Shown in pieces: positions 45,101 through 53,808 of a DNA stretch of 64,000 nucleotides. The translations under genes were made by a program, and so were the position numbers. Source of the DNA: Friedmanniella luteola (GTDB lineage Bacteria; Actinomycetota; Actinomycetes; Propionibacteriales; Propionibacteriaceae); NCBI RefSeq assembly GCF_900105065.1, contig NZ_LT629749.1:1798001-1862000 (forward strand). Reading direction: 5' to 3'. The notes beneath the pieces were generated by a model, which worked only from the letters and a program-made list of their open reading frames with translations, ran no database searches and was not told the DNA's origin. Position 1 is the stretch's first letter, and each line of letters begins with the position of its first letter.

Positions 45101-46255
45101 TCAGCCCGTGGCCAGGCCCGGCTTGAGCAGGACCTTGGTCCAGCCGTCGTCGCGGGCGTCGAAGTGGGCGTAGGCGTCGGGCCCCTGCTCCAGCGGCAGC
45201 TCGTGGCTGACGATGAAGGAGGGGGTGGCCTTGCCGGCGGCGATGAGGTCGCGCAGCCGCCGGTTGTACTTCTTGACCGGGCACTGCCCCGAGCCCAGCG
45301 TCTGGCCCTTGAACCAGTGCAGGCCGTAGTCGAACGCCACCTGACCCTGCTGGGCCAGCTCGTCCCGGCCGCCCGGGTCCTGCGGGACGTAGACGCCGAC
45401 CGAACCGATGCCCCCGGTGAACCGCACCGACTTGACCAGGTTGTTCAGCGTCATGCTCGGGTCCTCCGAGCCCTGCGGGTCGTGCGCCTGGTACCCCACG
45501 CACTCACAGCCCCGGTCCGCGCCCAGGCCCATCGTCTCCTCCAGCACGGCCTGGACCGGATCGGTCTTGCTGTCGTCGATCGCGATGGCCCCGATGCTCT
45601 CCGCCAGCCGCAGCCGGTCGGGGTGCCGGTCGACCACCATCACCTTGCCGGCGCCCTTGATCGTCGCCGAGTAGGCGGCCATCAGCCCGACCGGGCCCGC
45701 GCCGTAGATCACGACCGAGTCGCCCGGCACGACGCCGGCCAGCTCGGTGGCGTGGTACCCGGTCGGGAAGATGTCGGCCACCATGACGTAGTCGTTCTCC
45801 CGCTCGGCCGCGTCCTCCCCCAGGCGCAGGCAGTTGTGGTCCCCGTAGGGCACCCGCAGCAGCTCGGCCTGCCCGCCCTGGTAGGGCCCCATGTCGGCGA
45901 ACCCGTACGCCGCTCCCGCCAGCTGCGGGTCGGGCTGGGTGGTCAGGCAGTAGTTGGTGAACCCCCGCTCGCAGTTCTTGCAGAACCCGCAGGAGATGTT
46001 GAACGGCAGCACCACGCGCTCGCCGACCTTGACCTTGTCCACTCCGGGGCCCACCTCGACCACCTCGCCGAGGTTCTCGTGGCCGAACCACCGGCCGGTC
46101 TCGAAGTCGGTGCGGCCCTCGTACATGTGCAGGTCCGACCCGCAGATGTTGGTGGTCGTGATCCGCACCAGCACGTCCGTCGGACGCTCGATCCTCGCGT
46201 CGGGGACCTCCTTCACGCTGACCTGCCGCGGCCCCTCGTAAACCAGTGCCTTCAT
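45101..46255 (-). CDS. Glutathione-independent formaldehyde dehydrogenase-like zinc ADH
   Basis: The 384-residue MDR protein carries TTNICGSDLHMYEGRTDFETGRWFGHENLGEV (catalytic zinc Cys/His/Glu), structural zinc cysteines in ISCGFCKNCERGFTNYC, NAD loop IYGAGPVGLMAAYSA and the long insert ending GRDELAQQGQVAFDYGLHWFKGQ typical of FdhA-type dismutating enzymes. Likely role: oxidation of formaldehyde or small alcohols with tightly held NAD. ATG 46255 has AGGAGCAG upstream. It is divergent from a GAF-LuxR regulator, a candidate controller. Confidence 0.88.
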   Translation of the reverse strand: MKALVYEGPRQVSVKEVPDARIERPTDVLVRITTTNICGSDLHMYEGRTDFETGRWFGHENLGEVVEVGPGVDKVKVGERVVLPFNISCGFCKNCERGFTNYCLTTQPDPQLAGAAYGFADMGPYQGGQAELLRVPYGDHNCLRLGEDAAERENDYVMVADIFPTGYHATELAGVVPGDSVVIYGAGPVGLMAAYSATIKGAGKVMVVDRHPDRLRLAESIGAIAIDDSKTDPVQAVLEETMGLGADRGCECVGYQAHDPQGSEDPSMTLNNLVKSVRFTGGIGSVGVYVPQDPGGRDELAQQGQVAFDYGLHWFKGQTLGSGQCPVKKYNRRLRDLIAAGKATPSFIVSHELPLEQGPDAYAHFDARDDGWTKVLLKPGLATG

Positions 46256-46401
46256 CGCTGCTCCTGCCCCGCTCAGTGTCCGGAAGGCTCCCCGGTACCA
46301 TCAACAGGCACCGCGGCCCTCACAGCGTCAGCCAACCCCAGACCCGCACCGCGGCGCATCGGCAGAACGACCGACATGGCCAGCTGGCGCGGCGGCGGTA
46401 G

Positions 46402-47442
46402 ATGTGGCAAGCCATGCACCGATCAGCGGACGTGGGAGACATCGCGGCCCAGGTGTCGCGGATCGCGGCAGCCCCTGACAGCCCGGTCGAACGCGCGACG
46501 GCGCTGCTCGAACCGCTGCAACGCCTGCTGCCGTTCGACGGGGCGTGGCTGGCGCTGCGCGACGAGGACCGACGCGGACACCGCTCGCTCATCAGCACCG
46601 GGTGGGACCGGCGCACCGCCGCCTACCTCAACGGCCCGGTCCTGGTCGACGAGATCGAACGACTCGGGATGACCCGCTCCCACCAACCTCTGCGGGTCGC
46701 CGACTTCCCCTCGCCCGCCAGCGAGCTGCGGTCCTGGGCCGAGTGCCTCCTGCCCGCCGGCTTCCGCGAGGGTCTGGGGATGTGCCTGTTCTCCGCCGAC
46801 GGCCGGCACCTGGGGTTCCTGGGCCTGTTCACCGGGAGCCCGACGGTGCCGTCGGCTGCAGCCCGAGACCTGTTCGCGGCGCTGGGGCCGGCGCTGGGCC
46901 GAGCCGTCGACCCCCTGCTCTCGGTCGCCGCGGCGGCGCGGCTGGTGCACGGGGCGACCGCTGCGGTGATCCTCACCCGGTCAGGCGACGTCCGGGCCCT
47001 GCCCGGGCTGCCCGGCCACGCCGCGCTGCGCGCCGGCTCGCCGGTGCTGGCCGAGGCCTGCGAGATGCTCGACGGCCCCCGGACCTCGTTCCTGGTCGCC
47101 GCACCCGCCGAGCTCGGCCACCACCTGCGGGTGACCGCCCTGGAGCTGCCCGACGACGCCCCGCACCACCTGGTGGCGATCGTCGTGCTCTCCCCGTGCG
47201 GCGACCTGCACGGGCTGTCGCACCGCGAGCTCGAGGTCCTCGGGCTGCTCATCGCCGGGTTCCACAACGCGCCAGCCGCCCATCGCCTCGGCGTCAGCCA
47301 GCGCACCATCGCCAGCCACGTCGAGCACATCCTCACCAAGCTCGACGCCGACACCCGCGCACTCGCCGCCGTCCGAGCCCAACGGCGCGGGCTCTACATC
47401 CCACCCGCACTGCTGACGTCCACGCGCAGCGCGCACTCCTAG
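46402..47442 (+). CDS. LuxR-type regulator with N-terminal GAF domain
   Basis: The 346-residue protein has a GAF-like sensor (~20-160; RLLPFDGAWLALRDEDRRGHRSLISTGW) and a C-terminal LuxR/GerE helix-turn-helix (~270-330; LSHRELEVLGLLIAGFHNAPAAHRLGVSQRTIASHVEHILTKL). There is no receiver domain, so the signal is probably a small ligand or redox state sensed by the GAF domain. Start ATG 46402 or 46414. It is divergent from the formaldehyde-dehydrogenase-like gene, with 146 bases between starts. Confidence 0.85.
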   Translation: MWQAMHRSADVGDIAAQVSRIAAAPDSPVERATALLEPLQRLLPFDGAWLALRDEDRRGHRSLISTGWDRRTAAYLNGPVLVDEIERLGMTRSHQPLRVADFPSPASELRSWAECLLPAGFREGLGMCLFSADGRHLGFLGLFTGSPTVPSAAARDLFAALGPALGRAVDPLLSVAAAARLVHGATAAVILTRSGDVRALPGLPGHAALRAGSPVLAEACEMLDGPRTSFLVAAPAELGHHLRVTALELPDDAPHHLVAIVVLSPCGDLHGLSHRELEVLGLLIAGFHNAPAAHRLGVSQRTIASHVEHILTKLDADTRALAAVRAQRRGLYIPPALLTSTRSAHS

Positions 47443-47646
47443 ACCGGGGGCCCACGGCGCCGCAGGCCCGCGTTCTGACCCAGGGCCGGCCTCCTTCCTG
47501 CGCCCCTGGTCGCCCCGGGGCGGGGGGCGAGCGGTCGTCGTCCCCCCGACCGACGGGCCGCTGGTGCGAGGTCGTCGACGTGGACGTGGGTCGCCCACCG
47601 GCAGCCGGCGTGGCGTCCGCCTCGGGACCCGGCGATCGGCAGGCGG

Positions 47647-48669
47647 TCATACCGGACGGTTGAGCGTGTCCGAGGGACTCTCGCCGAACGCGTCGTGGTA
47701 GGCGGCGGCGAAGCGGCCCCGGTGCAGGATCCCGACGCTGACGGCGATGGCGCCGACCGTCGTCGAGCTCCGTTCGGCCGCCTCGAGCGCCACGCGTGCC
47801 CGGCGCAGCCGGATCCGCCGCAGGTACGTCATCGGCGTCGTGGCGAGGTCCCGCTGGAACCCCTCCTGCAGCCCCCTGACGCTGAGGTGCACCGCCGTGG
47901 CCAGCCGGACGGTGGTCCACGGCTCGCACGGTCGCTCCTCCATCAGCTCGACCGCGCGCCTGACGGCGGGGCCCCACCTGGCGGGCCGTTCCCGGGTCGT
48001 CGCGTCGCTGTGGCTGTGCGGGTGCGCGAGCAGGAGGCCGTCGAGGACGAGCGCTTCGACGTGCCTCGCCACGAGCGGGTTCCCGCCGACGTCCGTCGGG
48101 TGGTCGAGCTCCTCGACGAGAAGGTTCAGCACGGTCCGCCAGCGCCGCCCGAGGGGAGTGCCCAGGTCAGCGGTGAAGTCGAAGGTCAGCCGACCGGTGA
48201 GGGATCGACCGAGCAGGTGCTCGAGCTCGGACTCCAGGCGGTCCCGGGGAACCATCAAGCACAGCTGCTCGCAGTCGGCCGACCAGGACATCTCGGCGGG
48301 CGCGCCAGGTGGGAAGACGAGAGCCTCGCCCCGGGTCGTCGACACCGGCTCGCCGCTCCCGCTCCGGGAGACCGCCCGACCACGCAGGGCGACGTTGACG
48401 TGGAAGTTCTCGGCCTCAGCCGTGCGCACACGTGCCGGTCGCCCGTAGGTCAGCCGGCCGACGGTGAGTGCTCCGAGGTGCAGCCCGGCCACCTCCATGC
48501 CCAGGGCGGCGGAACTTCGGGAGAGGTCGAGGCGGTTCGGTAGGTAGAGGTCGCTGAGGATCCGCTCGGCCTCGTCGCGGTCGTCCGTCCTGCGCCGCGT
48601 GTAGGGCATCCTCCTCGATCGGCTCTCGTCCGTTCCGGGCCGGGCGCCCGCGTCAGGAATGGCGTCCAC
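47647..48669 (-). CDS. AraC family transcriptional regulator
   Basis: The 340-residue regulator has an N-terminal AraC_binding_2-type cupin domain (~50-200; FHVNVALRGRAVSRSGSGEPVSTTRGEALVFPPG) and a C-terminal double helix-turn-helix (~240-338; WTTVRLATAVHLSVRGLQEGFQRDLATTPMTYLRRIRLRRARVAL, then HRGRFAAAYHDAFGESPSDTL). The usual Phe-x-R recognition helix GF..RF is present. GTG 48669 has GGGAGG seven bases before, so it is kept over the internal ATG at 48609. Target genes are unknown; the divergent neighbour is the histidine-kinase-like gene. Confidence 0.88.
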   Translation of the reverse strand: MDAIPDAGARPGTDESRSRRMPYTRRRTDDRDEAERILSDLYLPNRLDLSRSSAALGMEVAGLHLGALTVGRLTYGRPARVRTAEAENFHVNVALRGRAVSRSGSGEPVSTTRGEALVFPPGAPAEMSWSADCEQLCLMVPRDRLESELEHLLGRSLTGRLTFDFTADLGTPLGRRWRTVLNLLVEELDHPTDVGGNPLVARHVEALVLDGLLLAHPHSHSDATTRERPARWGPAVRRAVELMEERPCEPWTTVRLATAVHLSVRGLQEGFQRDLATTPMTYLRRIRLRRARVALEAAERSSTTVGAIAVSVGILHRGRFAAAYHDAFGESPSDTLNRPV

Positions 48670-49049
48670 GCTCGTCCTCCCTGCAGTGTCCAGAGCGAGG
48701 GGGCCGGTCTCGACCGCAGCGCCGTCGGGCAGCTGGCGGGACCCTCGGCTGGCTCGGGTGTCGGCGTCCCAGGCTCTGCGGACACATCCTAGGCGGCTCG
48801 CCCGGGTCCTACGGCGATGAGGTGCGCCCCGCAGCGCGGTCTCTCAGCCAGATCGCGCACGAGGGCGCAGACGACCCCCCGGGGGGATGTCGGCTGCGTC
48901 ATCCTCGAGGCGAGGCCCTCTGACCGAGAGCCCTCGTGGCGCCTTGCTCCTGGCCTCCCCCCGGGCGGCAAGGCGCCCTCCGGCCGGCTCCGAATCCCGG
49001 ATGCACCGGCAGGCGCGGGGGCGGCCCGCGCGAGATCGCAGGAGGCCAG
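48670..49049. other. 380-base divergent gap with an inverted repeat
   Basis: No gene is seen. GGCGCCTTGC (48938-48947) and GCAAGGCGCC (48968-48977) are perfect arms around a 20-base loop, 73 bases before the kinase-like gene, and could be an operator or an mRNA hairpin. The AraC gene's ribosome site lies at the left edge. Confidence 0.5.
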
Positions 49050-49826
49050 GTGTCGAAGAGTCATGTGGGGTCGGGGCCTCCACCGACGTCCGATCGAGCG
49101 GCGACGCCCCCGCGCGGCCCGGTGGCGGTCCACCACGAGCTCCACCGCGGGTTGGTGGGAAGCGTCAACCACCACCTGCGCACGCCCCTCACGGTGGTGC
49201 TGGGTCACGCCGAGCTGTTGACGGACCGGGAGGACGAGCTCCCCCCGGAGGTGCGCCAGTCGCTCGCATGCCTGCTGCGAGCCGCTGAGCGGCTCAACGA
49301 CGTGGTCGTCGAGGTCTGCGCGCTGCTGGACGTGGCGTGCGTGGGACCGGACCCGCACACCCTGGACGTCGTCGACCTCTCCGAGCTGGTCGCCGACGAG
49401 GTGGTGACGTACGGCGACCGCGCAGCTCGACGAGGCGTTCAGCTGGTCGTCAGCGGTGAACCGGCGCAGAGCTGCGTGGCTGACTCCCGCCGCCTCCGCC
49501 TGGCGCTCCGCAGGCTGCTGGACGACGCGCTGGCGCAGGCGGCCGACCAGTCGACGGTCGGGGTCGCCTCGACCACCACCGAGACAGGGACACGGATCGA
49601 GGTGACCCACCAGGGCGCCGACCCCGACGCGGACGAGGATGGCCGACCCGCGCCGCCGTCCGGACGAGACACCCACCGGCCGCGGCCGCCCGACGGCCAG
49701 GGGTTGGGTCTCGCCCTGGCCTCAGCCGTCGCGGCCTGGCACGGCGGCCGCCTCGTGCTCTCCCCGAGACCCGGTCGGGGCGGCCGAGCCTGCCTCGAGC
49801 TCCCGGCCCGCACCCGGGAGACCTGA
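49050..49826 (+). CDS. Orphan histidine-kinase-like protein with degenerate ATPase motifs
   Basis: This 258-residue soluble protein has a HisKA-like helix (SVNHHLRTPLTVVLGHAELL; His41 aligned with the phospho-acceptor) and a C-terminal HATPase-like G2 box (GQGLGLALASAVAAWHGG). The acidic residue that normally follows the acceptor His is His42, and the N-box reads RRLLDDALAQA, lacking both usual asparagines, so ATP binding and kinase activity may be lost. It has no membrane or sensor domain and no response regulator nearby. GTG 49050 has GGAGG upstream; earlier starts read through low-similarity sequence. Confidence 0.7.
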   Translation: MSKSHVGSGPPPTSDRAATPPRGPVAVHHELHRGLVGSVNHHLRTPLTVVLGHAELLTDREDELPPEVRQSLACLLRAAERLNDVVVEVCALLDVACVGPDPHTLDVVDLSELVADEVVTYGDRAARRGVQLVVSGEPAQSCVADSRRLRLALRRLLDDALAQAADQSTVGVASTTTETGTRIEVTHQGADPDADEDGRPAPPSGRDTHRPRPPDGQGLGLALASAVAAWHGGRLVLSPRPGRGGRACLELPARTRET

Positions 49827-49950
49827 GCCGCGCGTCGGGCGGAGGGGCAGACGCCGAGCGTGCCGTCCGGCCGGGCTCGCCTGCGACGCCTGCGTGCACC
49901 ACGCTCAGCAGGCGGGCACCCCGGGGATGCCCGGTGAGCGCCCCGCGCCC

Positions 49951-50304
49951 TCACCGGCTGCGAGACCCGGCGCGGTCGGCCGCGCGGGCGTGCCGGCGCC
50001 GGGGCCGCTCCACCCCCGCGTCCTGGAGCCGCTGGGCGACTTTCACGAGCTTGTAGACGAAGACCGCGGCGGCGGTGACCGCGCCGGCGTCGTCGAGCAG
50101 TCCGATCGGTCCGAGCACCACCTCGGGCAGCACGTCGACCGGGCTGACCAGGTAGACCAGGGCCCCGACCATCGCGACCAGGCCACGCGGCGGGATGGCG
50201 TAGCGCCACATCACGAGACCGACCCCGGCCACCCCCAGCAGGGCGAGCAGGCCGAGCAGCACGAGCACCAGGGTCAGCGGGTCGGACAGGTCCATGGCGT
50301 CCAC
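49951..50304 (-). CDS. DUF1232 (YkvA-like) membrane protein
   Basis: The 117-residue protein has a first membrane helix (LTLVLVLLGLLALLGVAGVGLVMW) and the DUF1232 core AMVGALVYLVSPVDVLPEVVLGPIGLLDDAGAVTAAAVFV, ending in a basic tail. Function is unknown; the family is linked to the inner membrane. GTG 50304 has GAGG four bases before; ATG 50295 would drop three residues. Confidence 0.82.
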   Translation of the reverse strand: MDAMDLSDPLTLVLVLLGLLALLGVAGVGLVMWRYAIPPRGLVAMVGALVYLVSPVDVLPEVVLGPIGLLDDAGAVTAAAVFVYKLVKVAQRLQDAGVERPRRRHARAADRAGSRSR

Positions 50305-50790
50305 TGTGCCTCATCGCCCGGGGACGGCGTGGTGACGGCGGCTGGGTCGCACCGGCGGACCGGGCCCGCGGGAGAGGCCTCGGCCTCGTCGAGGGTCATC
50401 GGCGCGGCACCCGACGCGGGCGGAGGAGGACCAGGGGCCAGCTGGCTGTTCAACCAGCCCTCAGCCTTCAGGTGCGGTGGCGGCTCTGGGCTGTCAACCA
50501 CGACACCTCGCCGCCTCTGTACCCCCGCGGGTGTTCCTGAACCCCCCCGGGAGCCGTGTCCGCTTTAGGACATGGCAACTAGTAGACACGGCGAGGGCTT
50601 CCCCGGAAAGCGCTGCGAAGAGTTGGTGTACTTCCTTCCGGCGGGGTGTTCGACCGCTGCGCAACTGGCGCGGATCGGGGGGTCACGCCAGCGGCGGGAC
50701 GGCCGCGCGGTCGCACGTCGCCGCAGGGATCGTCCACCCGCTGCCCCAGCTCGGGGGTCGGCGGTCACGGTCTTCGAGAGGCACCTGCAC
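50305..50790. other. 486-base gap with a possible switching RNA structure
   Basis: No convincing gene. GCCGTGTC (50553-50560) pairs perfectly with GACACGGC (50585-50592), but its part TGTCC (50557-50561) can instead pair with GGACA (50568-50572), so two stems are mutually exclusive. The local sequence is unusually A/T-rich (TTTAGGACATGGCAACTAG). A frame from ATG 50572 into the next gene uses rare codons (ACT AGT AGA, CTT) and is not accepted as coding. Confidence 0.35.
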
Positions 50791-51045
50791 ATGTTCGACA
50801 CCCCCTGGCTGGTCATCGGCGTCGCGGCCCTGCTGGTCGCCGTCCTGTTCGCCTCGGTCGTGCGGCTGGAGCGCGCCGGCCAGCGCCGCTGGAACCAGGA
50901 GACCTCGCGCCCGGGCTGGTGGGCGCCCGCGGCCGAGCAGGAGCGCCTGCAGCGCATCCTCGCCCGCAACCCCAGCTACGACGAGCGCACCGGTCTGACC
51001 AGCGACCCCGAGCTCGCCCGCTGGCTGCACGACAACCGCCCCTGA
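50791..51045 (+). CDS. Small single-pass membrane protein, 84 residues
   Basis: The protein starts MFDTPWLVIGVAALLVAVLFASVV, one membrane helix near the N-terminus, followed by a soluble tail (RWNQETSRPGWWAPAAEQERLQRILARNPSYDERTGLTSDPELARWLHDNRP). I do not recognise a named family. ATG 50791 has GAGAGG nine bases before it. A longer frame from 50572 exists but covers the structured, A/T-rich leader. Confidence 0.6.
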   Translation: MFDTPWLVIGVAALLVAVLFASVVRLERAGQRRWNQETSRPGWWAPAAEQERLQRILARNPSYDERTGLTSDPELARWLHDNRP

Positions 51046-51058
51046 AGGTCCGGCCAGC

Positions 51059-51856
51059 TCAGGGGAGGGACGGCGCGCCGGCCGTCCGCGCCCGGTAGCT
51101 CGTGAACAGCGTCCCGTCGGCCCCGTGCAGGGCGAACGCGAGCTCGAACGGCAGGGCGCCGTCCAGCGCCGCGCCGCTCGTGGAGCGCAGCCCCTGCCCA
51201 CCCACCACGACCGGCGCGAGCGTCAGGGACAGCTCGTCCACCAGCCCGGCGGCCAGCAGCGCGCGGTGCAGCCCGGGTCCACCCTCGCAGAGCAGCCGCG
51301 GCCAGCCGGCGCCCGCCAGGCGGTCCAGCGCCGCGCCGAGGTCCAGCTCCTCACCCTCCTCGCGCACCTCGATGCCCGCGTCCCGCAGCGGCCCCAGGTC
51401 GGCGTCGGCCTTGCCGCTGGTGGTCAGCACCAGCACCGGGCCGCCGTCGCCCTCGGCTGGGGTCGCCATGGCGGGGTCCAGCCGGGCGCTGGCGGTGACG
51501 ACGACCAGCGCCGGGAACGGGGCCAGGCCCAGGGACGCCCGCAGCTCACGCTGCCAGGGCTGCAGGTCGACGGCGCGGTAGCCCTCGGAGCGGGCCGTGC
51601 TGGCCCCGACGACGACGGCGTCGGCCAGCGCCCGGTGCAGCGCGAAGACGTGCTGGTCGCTCGCGGTCGCGATCCCGCCCGAGCGCCCGTCGGTGCCCTG
51701 GACCGAGCCGTCGAGGGAGGAGATGAAGTTGGTGCGCAGCCGTCGCCGGCCGTCGTCGGGGTAGCGGTACAGCTCCACGAGGGCGGCGTCGTCGAGGTCG
51801 ACCCCGGCCGCCCGGCCGGTCCGGTCGAAGATCAGCTGCAGCGCGGGGCGGGTCAC
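51059..51856 (-). CDS. RibD C-terminal-like pyrimidine reductase (DHFR fold)
   Basis: The 265-residue protein has the RibD_C/DHFR-like fold: RRRLRTNFISSLDGSVQGTDGRSGG, ADAVVVGASTARSEGYRAV and LLCEGGPGLHRALLAAGLVDEL, the NADPH-contacting EGGP loop. The family reduces a riboflavin pathway intermediate or related compounds. No deaminase domain or other rib genes are nearby, so the true substrate is uncertain. GTG 51856. It is divergent from the second ppk2. Confidence 0.82.
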   Translation of the reverse strand: MTRPALQLIFDRTGRAAGVDLDDAALVELYRYPDDGRRRLRTNFISSLDGSVQGTDGRSGGIATASDQHVFALHRALADAVVVGASTARSEGYRAVDLQPWQRELRASLGLAPFPALVVVTASARLDPAMATPAEGDGGPVLVLTTSGKADADLGPLRDAGIEVREEGEELDLGAALDRLAGAGWPRLLCEGGPGLHRALLAAGLVDELSLTLAPVVVGGQGLRSTSGAALDGALPFELAFALHGADGTLFTSYRARTAGAPSLP

Positions 51857-51929
51857 GGCTCACCCTCGCACACCCCGTCCGTGCCTCCGCCGCCCCGGCC
51901 CGGGCGGCCCGTCGGGCACAATCGCCCGC

Positions 51930-52811
51930 ATGGCCAAGAAGAGCAAGCCCCAGGAGCCGGTGCCCGTCACCCAGCCGCTGACCGAGCTGCTGCGGCTGCC
52001 GGCCGGTCCGGTGGACCTCGGCACCCTCGACCCGGCGGCGACGACCGGCTTCGCGGGCAGCAAGGCCGACGCGCCCGCCCTGACCGCCGCGCTCCAGCCC
52101 GAGCTGTCCGACCTGCAGGAGCGGCTGTACGCGACCGGACGGGCCGGGCTGCCCGGCGCCCGGCGGGTGCTGCTGGTCCTGCAGGGCATGGACACCGCGG
52201 GCAAGGGCGGCGTCCTCCGGCACGCCATCGGCATGGTCGACCCGCAGGGGGTGCGGATCAAGGCGTTCAAGGCCCCGACGGCCGAGGAGCGCCGGCACCC
52301 CTACCTGTGGCGGGTCGAGCGCGAGCTCCCGCCGCCCGGGATCATCGGGGTCTTCGACCGCTCGCACTACGAGGACGTGCTCAACGTCCGGGTCAACCGG
52401 CTGGTCGAGGAGGCGGTCTGGAGCACCCGGTACGAGGAGATCAACGCCTGGGAGGCCGACCTCGTCGCCTCCGGGACCGTGCTGGTGAAGTGCTTCCTGC
52501 ACATCTCCTCGGCCACCCAGAAGGAGCGGCTGGCCGCCCGGCTCGACGACCCGACGAAGTACTGGAAGTACAACCCGGGCGACGTGGACGAGCGCGCCAA
52601 GTGGCTCGCCTACGCGGAGGCCTACGAGGCGGTCCTGGAGCGCTGCAGCACCCAGGTCGCGCCCTGGTTCGTCATCCCGTCCGACCGCAAGTGGTTCCGC
52701 AACTGGGCCGTCGCGCAGCTGCTCGTCGAGCACCTGCGCTCCCTCGACCTCCAGTGGCCGCCGGCCGACTTCGACGTCGAGGCCGAGAAGAGACGTCTGG
52801 CACTGACGTAG
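51930..52811 (+). CDS. PPK2 family polyphosphate:nucleotide phosphotransferase (second paralogue)
   Basis: The 293-residue protein has Walker A LLVLQGMDTAGKGGVLRH, FKAPTAEERRHPYLWRVERELP, and FDRSHYEDVLNVRV, the motif set of the shorter PPK2 subgroup that includes AMP/ADP phosphotransferases; it differs clearly from the paralogue at 13270 (SWYNRAGVERVM). It ends KRRLALT after VIPSDRKWFRNWAVAQLLVEHL. ATG 51930 lies seven bases after CACAAT, a weaker -10-like box, with no ribosome site. Confidence 0.85.
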   Translation: MAKKSKPQEPVPVTQPLTELLRLPAGPVDLGTLDPAATTGFAGSKADAPALTAALQPELSDLQERLYATGRAGLPGARRVLLVLQGMDTAGKGGVLRHAIGMVDPQGVRIKAFKAPTAEERRHPYLWRVERELPPPGIIGVFDRSHYEDVLNVRVNRLVEEAVWSTRYEEINAWEADLVASGTVLVKCFLHISSATQKERLAARLDDPTKYWKYNPGDVDERAKWLAYAEAYEAVLERCSTQVAPWFVIPSDRKWFRNWAVAQLLVEHLRSLDLQWPPADFDVEAEKRRLALT

Positions 52812-52962
52812 TCCTGCGGCTCGCGCCCGGCCGGGGCCCTCGGAGACCCGCTCTTCCTTCCTCGCCCGCGGGACGAAGATCGTGTCCCACGGGCTCACTC
52901 GTCCAGAGCGGGCCCGGGCCCCGACCTTGCCGACGCTCGCCGCGCGGCCGCGAGCCGGAGAG

Positions 52963-53796
52963 CTACGCGGAGACGACGGACAGGTGCCGGACCGGCGGCT
53001 CGAGGTCGAGGTCGTCGAACGGCGAGCTGGTCCCGACGTGCTCGGCGGGGGCGTCGAGGTCGACGAGGTCCATGGCGGACACCAGGTAGCGCACCAGCGC
53101 CACCTCGGCGATCTCGGGCTCGGCCCCCATCGGGTCGGACACCGCGACGGCGCCGGCCTCGTAGGCCAGCTCGGCCTGCCGGGTGAAGAGGAGCCCGGGG
53201 GAGAGGAACCAGCTGCCGACGGCGATGTGCCGGCGGCCCTGCGCGCGCAGGGTGCGGATGGCCTCGGCCGTGGTGGGACCGGCCGCCGTGGCGAAGGCGG
53301 TGACGTGCGGCAGCCGGTGGTGGGTGGCCCACTGCCGGGCCCGGCGGGCGACGATCGCGTTGCTGCGGACGTCGCTGCTGCCGGCGGCGGCGAAGACGAG
53401 GCCGTCCAGCTCGCTGACCCGCCGGGAGCGCAGGGCGTCGCGGAGCCGCCGGTCGATGACCGCGAGCAGGGCGGCCTCCGGGCCGATCGGGCGCGACGCC
53501 AGCACCCGGACGTCCGGGTGCTCGGCGCGGACGGCGGCGACGGCGGCCGGCACCTCCACCTGGGCGTGGAACGCGTCGGACAGCAGCAGCGGCACGAGGA
53601 CGACCTCGGTCACCCCGCGGCGGGCCAGCTTGGCCACCACCTGGGGTGCGCTGGGCGCGCAGTGGTCGAGGAACGCGACCTCGACGTGGAGCGACGGGCG
53701 GATCGCGAGCAGCGCGGCCCGGATCTGGGCGCTGACCTGGGCGACACGGGGGTCGTGGCTGCCGTAGCCCAGGAGCACGAGCGCAGGAGCAGTCAT
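52963..53796 (-). CDS. Sirohydrochlorin ferrochelatase/cobaltochelatase, CbiX type
   Basis: The 277-residue two-domain CbiX-type chelatase shows the metal-binding histidines in LLGYGSHDPR and LLSDAFHAQVEVPAAV and a second, degenerate half from ~130 (LVFAAAGSSDVRSN, GSWFLSPGLLF). It inserts Fe2+ into sirohydrochlorin to make the sirohaem needed by SirA. It is 12 bases downstream of cysN at the end of the sulfate operon, which points to iron rather than cobalt. Confidence 0.88.
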   Translation of the reverse strand: MTAPALVLLGYGSHDPRVAQVSAQIRAALLAIRPSLHVEVAFLDHCAPSAPQVVAKLARRGVTEVVLVPLLLSDAFHAQVEVPAAVAAVRAEHPDVRVLASRPIGPEAALLAVIDRRLRDALRSRRVSELDGLVFAAAGSSDVRSNAIVARRARQWATHHRLPHVTAFATAAGPTTAEAIRTLRAQGRRHIAVGSWFLSPGLLFTRQAELAYEAGAVAVSDPMGAEPEIAEVALVRYLVSAMDLVDLDAPAEHVGTSSPFDDLDLEPPVRHLSVVSA

Positions 53797-53808
53797 GGGT
53801 GCTCCTCC

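Noticed and set aside
48960-49010. A tRNA T-arm-like segment (CCGGCTCCGAATCCCGG)
   Set aside because: No acceptor, D or anticodon arm could be built around it; chance resemblance.
50274-50501. 75-codon minus-strand frame before DUF1232
   Set aside because: Low-complexity Pro/Ala-rich peptide, no ribosome site or promoter box; it covers the DUF1232 upstream region.
50572-50790. N-terminal extension of the small membrane protein from ATG 50572
   Set aside because: Rare codons, an Arg-rich run and a good internal start with ribosome site at 50791 argue against it.
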